Origin: Marisa cornuarietis
Taxonomy: Eukaryota > Mollusca > Gastropoda > Architaenioglossa > Ampullariidae
Assembly: GCA_004794655.1 (NCBI GenBank)
Contig: SMMW01000576.1
Coordinates: 4,894,001-4,958,000, forward strand
DNA length: 64,000 bases
Direction: 5' to 3'
This document shows positions 13,501-25,500 of this stretch, piece by piece. The notes under the pieces were generated by a model, which worked only from the letters and a program-made list of their open reading frames with translations, searched no databases and had not been told where the DNA came from. Position numbers and translations under genes: made by a program. Positions within the stretch are counted from its first letter, which is position 1, and every line of letters starts with the position of its first letter.

Positions 13501-16500
13501 TATGTATATGTATTACTTGTGTAAGGTGCAGCCACCAACAGTAGACTATATGTGCACAAAAGAGTTAAAATGAGCTAATATGCACCTGATGTGGTTCACG
13601 GAAATTTTGATGATTATTGTCATTAAATTTTCAATTTTCAGAGAAAGAAACAGTCAAGCTACTTTTAATTTTTGGATGTTGTTTTGGGACAAGGATATTG
13701 CTACTTGAAACTTTATTTCAGCAGCATATTTTCTAAGAACACTTTTCTCTCACGTAAGTAATTTCCCTGAAAGAAAATTACATGTGGAGTTGTTAAAAAT
13801 CTTTGGGTTTTTTTTTGTTGTTTCTCATTTTGTTAATTGTAAGCATGTTATGATTTATATGAACAGTGGTGCAGTATGAGGTTCAGATGTACACTGCAAA
13901 CACAAAAGATGCAGGAACAACGTCCAGTGTTTTCATCAACATCTTTGGCAAAAATGGAGAAAGTGGTCGTCGCCGTCTGCTAAAAAGTTCCAGAAATAAA
14001 ACCTCTTTCCAGAATGGAAAAGTGCATATTTATTTTTTTTAATTGTCTTTCTGAATTTTACATTGTAAGGATAAGTGGTTTGGTGCATTTCTGAAGATGG
14101 GTTTGTTGCAAATGCACCGAATGAAATAAACTTATTAAGAATCTATGCATTACATTAAGGCAGTTTGATGCAATTCTGATGTTCTGAAATCTTAATTTCT
14201 AAAGGGTGAATCTTATGCTGCCAATCAGAGGAATGCAGCTGCAGCATTCAAAAGTGGAATTGAATCACTGTAAAATTATGTCTTTTGAAGTCTGTTTCTT
14301 TGTGTCATTAGGACTGAGTTAAATTCATTTTCTCCTTAGCTGAATTAGTTTGTTACTTACAGTTGGATACATACTTGATACATTATTTGTAAAATTTGTT
14401 TTTAGACAGATGTGTTCATTGTAGAAGCAGTTGACCTAGGCAGCATCGAGAAGATTATGGTGACAAAAGGTCCTGGGGATTCTTGGCAGTTGAATCAAGT
14501 CAAGGTCAAGGCTGGTGTATATGGATCTTTAATCCATGTCTTTAACTGGAACAAGTATGTGTTTCTAACTTTTGTCAAAAATGTGCACTTGTGAAATACA
14601 TCTCACATCTCCTCTGGGCAGCATTTATATTTTTTAAAACTGCAGATTGCAAGCAAATATTACAAAATGAAAAGTTTATGAGCTAAATATTGTTAACAAT
14701 TTTTTAATAGTTTTGAATTTATACAAATTAATTTCAAAAAAAGGAATGCTGTCATTAAACAGTGTTATTTACATTTTTTAGTCTCTAAGGTTTAAATTAC
14801 GTTTGGCTGACAGGTGCATTGGGGATGACGACCATCGATCAGAAGATGTGGAGGTAACAATACTTGTCAGTGAAACCTGGCCATCACCAGTGGCTATTCC
14901 TGCTGAGCAGAGTGATGATCTTGCTGTCAGTGGTATGTTTTCTGTATGAATCTCTTCACAATCATTTACACACACACACACATATAATAATGCCTGTTTG
15001 GGACCACCAGCAAGTACAGTAGATTAGTATGATCAATTTAAATCAATCAGCTGTCAAAATAATAATAATAAATGTGTAATTTAAATAGCATGTAATCAGC
15101 CTCATAAAGGATCATGCATGCAGTGCTTGAGACAAGTAGGATACATGGAAAAAATACAAAGGATGGAAGGAGAAACAACTATACAGACAAGTAATAAAAG
15201 AGAAACATAGAAGACACAAATACACAAAAATTGAAAATAATTTTACATTGTTAAACTTATTTCATTCACTTTATTCATTCAACTGCATTTGATATGTTGG
15301 TAAAAATATAGAACTGAAGCATAACTTCATTGGAGGAAAATCACCTTATATCATTCTCGGTGTTCTGTCTGGAATTTTAGCTGGCCACTGGTCTGTGAAT
15401 ATAACCAGTAGCGAAGAGCCTTCAGAGGGAGATGTGTCAGATTTGGTGCTTGTCATGTGTGGTGCCAAAGGAGAGAGCTCACCTTTGAGGTTTCACTCCA
15501 CACGCAGCCATCCTTTCCAACCAGGCCAAACTGACACAGCAGAGGTATGTTTTCAAATGATTTTGGTGAGTAATTTTTTATTTTGCTTTAATGATGATGC
15601 CCAGATTATTTTTATTTGATGTCATGATTAATTCCTTTTAACTATCAAGTCTAGGTTTACTTAAAGACATTAACCTTTTGCAAACATTGATTTCAGTATT
15701 GTTTACAGACATAAGTTGTATTTTTCTGTGCATTGATGAATTTTCAGGTGCATCTTGCTCAGGATATTGGAGACTTGTTTAAAGTCAGGCTGGGTTTTGC
15801 TGACATCTTAGCATACAAGACGCTACATATTGCAAGGGTATGTTGCAGTATAATCAATGATTCAAAGATATTGGATGCTGTAGTATGAGACTACTTCCTC
15901 GGGAGAATTCTAATTCTTTAATGTCAGAGTTGGGGGAGAAATCAGTGTAAGTCACTAATACTTTTTTACTTATGTACTTCTTTTAACAGAATTTCTCCTG
16001 TAATTTTCCTTTTATTATCTTACGTACACTATTGCTTGATTAATCATTCTGTGTGCAGAATATCAAAAATATTAAACTAGTGATCATAATACACAATATC
16101 AGGCACATACCAGATTTAAGCATACAGAGTTTCATTCTTTACAATTTTTTTCTTTGCATGATGTCTTTCAGTCATTACATGCTTTTGCAAAACTTCTAAT
16201 TGTTGTGGTCTCCCTTTTGTTGGGAACTAAAGGGGGAGAAAAAAAAAGAAGAAAGAATTAGACAAGGTGTGATCGAATTTCCTGTCTTTCCCTGCCTTTA
16301 ACAAGAAAACCAAAACAAAATGCAGGCCAATATGCACAGACTAAAACATGCCGGATTTCCATTTCTTATTATCAATCCTGTGGTTATTTACATCTAAGCT
16401 TTTAATTTATGATACAGTTTTCTCTACATCCTTTGTTTGGAATGCTACATGAGGATATTTCTTTCCTCCTACGAAAATCCACAATCATCCTAGCCACAAC

Positions 16501-19500
16501 AATCATAGAACCACACAAATGCACCACACCTATTCAGCCCATAACCTTAAATATTTAAAATTAAGGATATAGTTCTTACAAACTTGGATTAGTATAAAAA
16601 TTGTGAAGGCCAAACTGATCGTTGCCTTTGTCTACCTCACTGCTTCTCTTCCCACCTCATAAGAAGGCTTGGGCAGAACCAGAAGAGAGTGGGCAAAATA
16701 AAATCTCGTAATAATACTCAGATAATTCCAAGAAAGTAAAAATATATTAATACCCACAAAAGAGCTAGACTTCATGAAAAATAATGATTTGTATTAAAGG
16801 TGAAATTTGAAGATTTGGACACCAAAGACAACTTCTCTTCCAACTTGAACACCTCTCTTAAGGTTGATGATTCAAGAGATGGCTGGCTTGAGTTCCCTGT
16901 GGTCTGGCCTGCAGTTCATGTCTTCCCAGGTACTGTGGTGTGCACCCTTTTCTGAGCACGTCTTCACTTCATAGTTCTTGAGTGTGTATTTGAAATAGGT
17001 ATTTTATTAATTAAACCTAAATAAATGTAAACAAAAGTTGTTATGAAAATACAGCAGTGTTTGCATTTTAATGAAAAAATGCTCTTATAAATGAAGCTAT
17101 TAAATAAGTATTCAACATGTATTCAAAGCAACTGTTGCCAAGTATGCCATCATCATTTATAGGACAAAATTTTTTTTGTTTTCTTAAAATATATTTATTT
17201 GATATTATGTGTGGTTAAAAAAATATTTGGAAGCAAATTGGTCAGAGAACAAGGAACTTTTGGAGAATAATAGATGGTTGATAATTGTAGGCAAACCTAG
17301 CTGTCCTGTAACCACTTGGTCTCCGGGGAGTAAGGAGTCATGACAACATGAGGACAGATGTTTGTTTGCAGTTGCCATCTTACCCCCATCACATGTTCGT
17401 GTGTGTGCCTGCATGCATGAGTATATGTGTGTGTATTTTCAGTGATAAAATACAGAGTGTCTGTAGTCACTGGAGATGTGGAGAATGCTGAGACAAAAGC
17501 AGACATTTATATTAAGCTGCATGGTCACATGGGGAGCACAGGCAAGAGGCATCTTCGTAAGTCTCTCACAAACAGCAAGATGTTCCAGCGCAATCAGGTA
17601 CCAATGAGCATTTGGATAAGTAAATAGATTGAGATACTCTCCACACAATATACTGTAGAAGTTATGGTATCATTCCTATTGCAGAAATAGATGAATGTGT
17701 GTCATTAACAAGCAGATTTTAAAATATATTCACACTGAATAATAGAAGGTAACCGCTTGGTTTGACAAGTCTGGTTTGTGTTCCATTATTATTATTTACT
17801 TCAGGTTATGGAAAGAAGGATGAAAGCAATAAAACATGTAAATGGGTGCCACATCATTACAGATAAATGCAGCTGTCTGCATATCGTTATTTTGTTTCAG
17901 ACTGATGTCTTTGAGCTGGAAGCTGTGACTCTGCTAACTTTAGAAAAAGTGGTTATTGGGCACAGTCAAGCAAAAGCAGGTATGTTCACAATCAATTAGT
18001 GATCAGAAAATTAACTCTTGACCATCTTGCTGCCAAAATGAATGGCAGCAGTGCAAAAACTTTAAAGAGTTTGTCACTAATAATTAATGATCTTTGCTGA
18101 ATTTGCATGTTGCATTTATGTATATTTATGCCGTCATACTGCCAGAATGTCTGATAAACCTTTGCAATTCTGGTTAAAAGACTATGTCAATAATAAATTT
18201 TTAGTGAATCTTCATGCTGTATTCAAGTCCCTGCATGCCATCTTCTGTCAGATTGTTAGTTAACAAGTCAGAGAAGTCTTATGTGCAATCTATGAATTGA
18301 CCTTTACTTACTGCAACTGTTTGCAGGAGAAGGATGGTTTCTAAAGAAAGTGGTGGTCACACCAGATGGAGAAGAGGCACTTGAGTTCCACTGCAACCGG
18401 TGAGGGATCAACTGCTCTCACCAGATTGTGAAAATCGCTGTATTAAAGATTGCTAATGTCAAAAACTGCTTGCTTGATATATATATTGTTTTCAATTTCT
18501 TTTAAGGTGGCTAGATGCAGGTGAAGATGATGGTCGGACTGAGAGGACATTGAATCTAAAGGACAAGCCAGCACATACTCCAGATTTACCTCCCCCTGTT
18601 GTACCTCCAGCACAAAAAACAAAGAGCCCACGCCAACCTTCACCACCAAAAGAAAAAGGTCTTTGGAAATAATCCTTAGGAAAGTTTTCCATGAAATTCT
18701 CACATTTCTTATTTCTTTGCATGTTGCATATGTAACAAAGAAGACATTTTTTACAAAGTTAAAAAGTTAGAATTATTGTTGAAGGTTTAAAGTGTTGTGC
18801 ATTATTAGCTGTGTAGCTGAAGACATTGCTAACAAAGCTACAGAAACATTTTCTTAATGATTTTCAGAGTATAACATACTGCAAACATATATATGGCTGA
18901 CAATTCCATGATTTTTGTTTTCTTAGCACACAAGTGGAGAGTGTGGACATCTACAGGGCATGAGGTGGGGCAGGGCACACACTCATCTGTAGCGCTTGTG
19001 CTGTATGGAGATAAGGGACGGACAGAAGCTATGATTCTTGGAGACAGTGAAGATGACCGTTTCCATCTGATAGAAGGCCAGACACAGGAATTTGAGGTTT
19101 GAAATATGCTGTCAGTAGTGTTTTAGTGCTGTCTTAATCTACAAAGTTTAGTTGAACGATGTACAGCACATATGGTGTTTGCTGCTGCTTTGGGTACTTT
19201 TTTTTAATGTGATTGGTTATCTTTAGAATATTACAAATTATTTTCTTCTTCCTACTGTACCAGATGACATGACTATATGGAGATCACCCTCTAGCTACCT
19301 CAAATCCAGCTGTCCAAACCCGTGCACCACGGTAGGACTTTAAAACAGCTCAGCCCCCTTCCATCCCACCTGTCTCGCTAGTGAGCCTCTCTACTCCTGT
19401 TTTAAGCCCGGCTTCACGCAGTTCAGAGGTGTGTCAGCTACCTCGTTTCTTTTGGATATGCCGTGTGAGGCCTGTGAAGTGTGGTTTTCTGCTATCATAG

Positions 19501-22500
19501 GCGCAGTACCTACAGCCTGGCGTCCTTTTTTTTATTCCTGTGAAGTTTACCGCTTAATTCTTCTACTGAAAGGGACAAAGTTGCGAATGCAGGTGGTCAG
19601 AGACGAAACACAGCGGGAAGGTTTTCGCTTCGGCTTGTTAATTGCTCTTATCTTAGAGCAATATAAGGTAAGGCTAGAACAGCTAATTATATCCCGCTAC
19701 CCAGAAAGAGGGTTTCCCGACACCGCTACGTTTCTCTTAGAGAAGTAGTAGGGGGTGGGGGCATGAAAGAATGTTTCTTCTGCCCCTCCCCTGTGGAATT
19801 TACGGGCCCAGTGGTGCCAGACGTTACCTGTCTGGTAGTTGTTAAGTTTTAAAGAAGCTGTCTGTATCGAATTGGGCTATGCATGTATCATGAATGGTAT
19901 TCAGCGCTGTGTAGTAGGCTGGACACCTCCAACCCCCCCCCCCTCCACTGCCGTCTGTGCGGTACTTACCCTGAAATGGAGCGATACAGAGACGTTAATC
20001 ATGGCCCCGACGCAAGGATGACACGCTCTATCATGAAGCGGTCCATTTTAAAGTGTGCGACGCAGGGCCCTTGTGGCCACGCGGGTAGCAAGGGTGTAGG
20101 GTGTTGACCAGCTGAAAGTTTCTTTCCTTCTGTGTGTGCAAGCGTGTTTATGTTGTATGTTTAAGATGTATGTGAAGCGCTTGGGTCTGGTTAAGGAGTG
20201 TGGCATTTAGCACGTGTTTTGCCGGTGGAGTGTTTCAAGACTACTTCCGTTGTTTAGTGAATGACAGCCTACGCGTATTAAAGCAGTAGCGGATATGTCA
20301 CCGAGCCTTTTTCGTGGCACGTGGACTCCGAGTTATGTACGTGTCCTAGGTAGAGGCGGGCAGCTCTGCCCTCACGTGTTTGAAGATGGTCGCTCTAGTT
20401 TGCCGTGTGTGTCCGCGCGCGCTGCATGCCTACATTATGTCCTTTCTGAGCAGTTCAAAGTTTTGGCGTTCCCGTTGATGCAGAACATCATTGCCGAATA
20501 AGTGATTTACTTTCACAGTATCTCTAAACGCCTATTTATATTACGGACTGCGAGTCGCACTCGTGTTTTCGCTTCCCTTTGTCCGTTGTTCAGCGCCAGG
20601 ACTTACCGACAGGTTAGGTCGGTCATTTCAGGGTTTACTGAGCCATAGGCTTCTGGCTTATCGGATATCTATACAGAACACAAAGCCGCACTACCGAGCG
20701 TGGTATCAGAGCCAGGTTCAGATGTCTGTGTTAAGGCCACAGTCGCGATGTGTAGGCATCCATCTCAGGTGCCGTGGTGTGTTCCACTGTTTACCGCAGC
20801 TATGGTTAATTTATCCAGTAAGAGGTCTGTCCTTTCTGGATAATTGAACAGAAGTAGCCTCAATAGTGAGAGTACTAGTCAGAGGCTAGTCACGTGTCCC
20901 TGTGTTAGGTATGGTCATACTAAGGAGTCATCACTTTGTGTGGACTCCTGAGTTTGTTCTTACAGTCGGTCCCTTGTAGCAGTAGTATTACAAGCAGATC
21001 GTTAGTATCTGGGATATGTTGGGAGGCAGCCTCCTCTGTGAGACCTGTGACCCTTACCTAGATAACGAGGGCACAAACGGAGCAAATCGCGCTTGTAAGA
21101 GTGCTTTCAGCCAGAAAGTGTGGGACCTTACTGTTAAGGAGATGGAGCCTAAATAGAAGGGGGACCAAGAGCGGATTGGTACAACAGACCAGACCGAAGT
21201 CCTGCCTTCAGTACTTTCTCGACCTGCTATTCCATGCAGGTGGATGACCGCGGGATACTGGTGGCCCCTGGGCCAGCCAGACCACTCTTGTCAAGGTAAG
21301 GTCCATAACACTTAAGTCTCCAGTCGTGAACGGACTGGATCGACAGACCGTGGAGCACTCTCTCCGGTCCTTCGTGGGAGGGGGTGTGGCCAGTCCCAGA
21401 GGCCTTTCTTCCGTCTCTAGTGTTAGACAAAGTAAGTGGCCAGGCCGGACACTGCGTTCCAGAGGACGTCCACTAGTGGGAGGGTGTACAGCTTGCATCA
21501 AACGCCCCCTGTCAGCCCACACGAGGCGAGGGAAAGTAAATAAGAGCGAGCAGGCGGAACGCTATGTACCAGGAGGGCACCCCCGGCCCGGGGCGCTTGG
21601 GGCTAGTTCCCCCCCCCCCGGGTCTCTGCCTGGGTGAGGCTTGACCCCCCAGGCCACGAGTGGGTATGTGGTCGGGAGACCCTATGCCCATCTCGTGCCT
21701 GCCCGGTACGGATTCGACAGAGGGCGGTTTCCCTACTGTGGCAGGAGTTTCCTCCAGCGCCGCCCCCGCGCTGCACACCAGCGATTTGGAGAGAGAGAAA
21801 AAGCGGATTTCAGCAGCGCGCCCCCCCCCTCCCCAGCGTCCGCTTTGAGGCTGGCATTTCAGCCGATGGTCAGTTGAGCTACCCGGCAGCCAGGGCTAGG
21901 GGGGAGAAGTCTGTTTGAGACTAGACGTCCTCGCATCGGCTTCACTCCCTTTACTCACCGACTCCTCCCACGGTTCCAGTCGGGGTGACACTGAGGTGAC
22001 ACTTAGCTCAGTGGGAGACTTCTCGGACCGCAGATCTTTGGGTTCATGCGGTGACCAGCGAGGTATTGTGCCTGTCTTTCAGAAGAGATTTCCCAGCACG
22101 GGTTCAGTGATTTATTCTCCAGGGCCAGGAGACCGAGCATAGAGATGTCTCTGCGAAGTAAGAATCTCGCTACAGTCTCGAGAAGGCTATTCATGAAGTG
22201 AGAGCGGCGTTCGTGTGGCACGTTTATGCAACCTACATAGACTGGCTGACGCCTTTTTATCGTCCTGTTGCAACCGTCAGCGGCCCGCTTCTATGCCTTG
22301 CCTTTGAAGGCAGCGTTTTATGATTTGCCATGATGCCTTTCGGGCGGAAATCGGCACTATGATTTTTTACCGGAATGACGTTGCATTACAGGCCCGGGAC
22401 GTTTTCAGCTTGCCCCCCCCCCCACCTTCCTTCGCGGACTATTTTCCATATAGTCATGTCATCTGGTACAGTACGATTTTTGGTGGTAGAATTTCTTTCT

Positions 22501-25500
22501 TCGAGTACTTACCAGATGACATGACAGCTAGCTCCCTCCCGCCTCCCCGCAGTGGGTTCCAGACTCAATCCAGGCTTAAAACAGGAGTAGAGAGGCTCAC
22601 TAGCGAGAAAGGTGGGATGGAAGGGGGCTGAGCTGTTTTAAAGTCCTACCGTGCACGGGTTTGGACAGCTGGATTTGAGGTAGCTAGAGGGTGATCTCCA
22701 TATAGTCATGTCATCTGGTAAGTACTGGAAGAAAGAAATTGTACCACCAAAAATGGTATTTTTAGCATATCCTTCAGTGTTTACCATACACATAATGTAA
22801 GGAAGTTTCATATTTCCAGTTAAAATATTTGGGGGGTTTCAGACCCTCAGGTAAAATTATTGACAGTCTTTATACCTTCTCTCCCTAGTAACACATATAT
22901 TGAAGGTTTTATCAATCAGTTGCAGAAAAAAGTACATACCAATCCACATATATTGTGATCTTTATTCCTTTATTCCTGATATCAAGAAACTGCTTTAATT
23001 GATTTTATTTGTGATATTTTATGCTTGTAAAGCTGTGTCACATATGTTTTACAAAAAATGGTAAAATATCAACTTTCCTGAATCGGGTTTATTTAAAACT
23101 GTCTTACAAACTGAAATCTTTATGCTAAACTTGATTGTATCAACGAGTAGTGACAACAGGTGGGATGATGACTCTAGTAGATAACTTTAGAATCAATCTG
23201 GTGACTGGCAGGAAGATCTGTTGAATCTATGTAGAGCATATAGCATCAACAACTATCTACATAATTGCCAAGAACAAAATGACTAGTTCAGAATTCTTTC
23301 TGTGATAGCTTTATGATCATGTAACAGCTTCTGTAATGTGTTTGCCTCAGGTGGGGACTAACACAGATATAGGAAAACCTTACAAGCTTCGAGTGGGATT
23401 TGCAGATGATGGAGATCAAATTTCCTGGTACTCAGACTTCACACTGTCTCCAACCTGGTTTTTAGAGAGGGTAGGCACTGAGATATTTGATTGCTCATGG
23501 CCATCGTCCCCCATCGATCCTGCTATTTAGTGACTTGCAATATCAGAAAAGCACTAGAGTGGTGCTGAACCTGGAGTTTTCATTTGCTTCATAGTATTTC
23601 CTAATAAATCCTGTTGTCCTAGTTTCTGTGTGTGTGGGTGGGTGGGGAGTGGTTTGGTGAGTGACTGGGTGGTTTACATTCCCTAGTTATCAATGTTGAC
23701 TCAGGAGATCATTGTTCACTCTTCCAGCAGTCCCTTTAGACTTCTTCATGAGCTGTTCTTTTAATAGTGTTGACTTTTAAGTTTTCAGCGGGCAGCATTT
23801 TTATGTTCTTCATTGAGGGAGCAGGGAAGGAGTCCTACCCCATACTTGTGCTGATGCTGATGAGCCCATCTGTGTTTGCTTGCAGATCAGACTTGAGAAT
23901 GTGGCTAGCAATAAACAGTATATATTTGAAGCTAGACGGTGGATACGTCTGGATGAAGACCATGACCACTGGCAAGAATTACCAGTCTACACAGCAGACA
24001 GAGCCAAGATGCTGCCAAGTAAGTGATACTACGTGTCTGTGTCATGGTGAATGTTTGGTTACCATTACTAGGTGTGCATGCATGGTTGCAGTCGCTTATT
24101 TTGTGCAACAGTCCATACCACAAGACATAGAACAATCACTTTGACATTCTATAGTCTGTTTAGAGAAAACCAGAGAACTGTGTATCCACATTTATAACCT
24201 TTGGTTACTTAGTTTGTTGAGAGAAGACCAAATAGTGTACACAAATTTCTGTCCCTTGGTATCCTAGTTTATTTAGAGAAAACCAGTTCACAGCTTACAC
24301 ACATTTCTGTCGTTTTTATTGAGAAGTCCTTGTCTGTTTTGTACGATGCATATAGGCAAGGAAAAGAAATTAATGTAAATAATGAAGTGAATTTTTACCC
24401 ATTGTGTCATTAAAAAGTTTCATTTTACTCGATATCAAATGATATAGTGGCACGTTTCATGGTCTGATATTGCTTTACAGAAGTTAGGTTAAGAGGGATT
24501 TCTGTTACATTTTAAACATTTTTTTTTTTTTTTCAGTCATTCAGTATTATGTTGAGGTGTTCACTGGTGATAAGAATCGTGCTGAAACAGAAGCCAACAT
24601 CTTTTTGGAAATATATGGCCAGCGAGGAGACACAGGGAAGCGACACTTGCATGGTTCCACAACAAATCTCAAAGCATTTGAGAGAAATCAGGTTTGAATT
24701 TTCATGTCCTACTAATAGCATGAATATGTGTTTGCAAAACCTGTCATATTTTCGTCAGGTGTGCTGCTAACTGCTAATAGCATGACCACGTGTGCAAGAC
24801 CTGTCACTTTTTTGTCCAGTGTGCTGCATTCTAATATGCGCATCTTAAATTTACATTTAAATTTTGAATTTGTCTGGCATTGTTTGTGCTTTGTATCTCT
24901 CTCATCCAAACCCTGGTGTGGACAAAATCACTGAAACTGCTTTTCTCCTATGTGATAGAGAGACGTGTTCATCATTGAGGCAGTGGACCTTGGAAAGCTG
25001 CAGAAGGTATTAGTCAGCCATGATGGGATTGGGGCCGGATCAGGATGGTATCTGGATCAAATCACTGTCAGGGAATCACCAAATGGCAAGGAAAAATATG
25101 TCTTCAACTGTGAGAAGTAAGTTTGCAACAAGTCTTCTCAAAGTTCTTAATCTGCACATCAGAAGTGTCCATTGTTTCTGCCACCATGGTGCGTGAAGAG
25201 AAATACACAGTGCACCTTGCATGTCTTTTAGTGATGCTATGCTTATAATAGGGTGTTATGTAATTCATTTCATCTGGTTAATGGCATCACCATGATGCAT
25301 AGGGCATGTTGAGAGGAGATTCTGTAATTTCAGTCCTACAAATGTGGCCATAGTGTTTGCTATAAATCTGATAAACATCTTAATCTGAATAGCTGCAAAT
25401 CAGTCCCTCACAAAATAAAAAATGAATCCATTTATTTCACAAAGTTTCAGGCCCGGGTACTTCTTGCTTTCTTGCGATATACAGATGGATAAAATAATAT

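Larger units (their letters stand above)
19253..22757 (+). mobile_element. DIRS-like retroelement, decayed, with inverted terminal repeats and internal complementary region
   Basis: Inverted repeats of about 149 and 146 bp (19260-19408, 22573-22718) bound the element. Just inside the right repeat, 22446-22525 carries the right outer edge joined, through a 45-bp spacer, to the left outer edge, in inverted orientation. The spacer matches the real right flank (22719-22757) and left flank (19253-19259). This is the internal complementary region that marks DIRS-type elements. A broken reverse-transcriptase segment lies at 22288-22380. The usual RNase H, methyltransferase and tyrosine recombinase were not found, so this looks like a non-autonomous deletion copy. 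It lies in a LOXHD1-like intron, same strand. Confidence 0.75.

Noticed and set aside
19431..21918. Short frames inside the DIRS-like element as host genes
   Set aside because: They lie between the inverted repeats and are probably decayed element sequence. A Cys-x-x-Cys motif near 19944 was too weak to call Gag.
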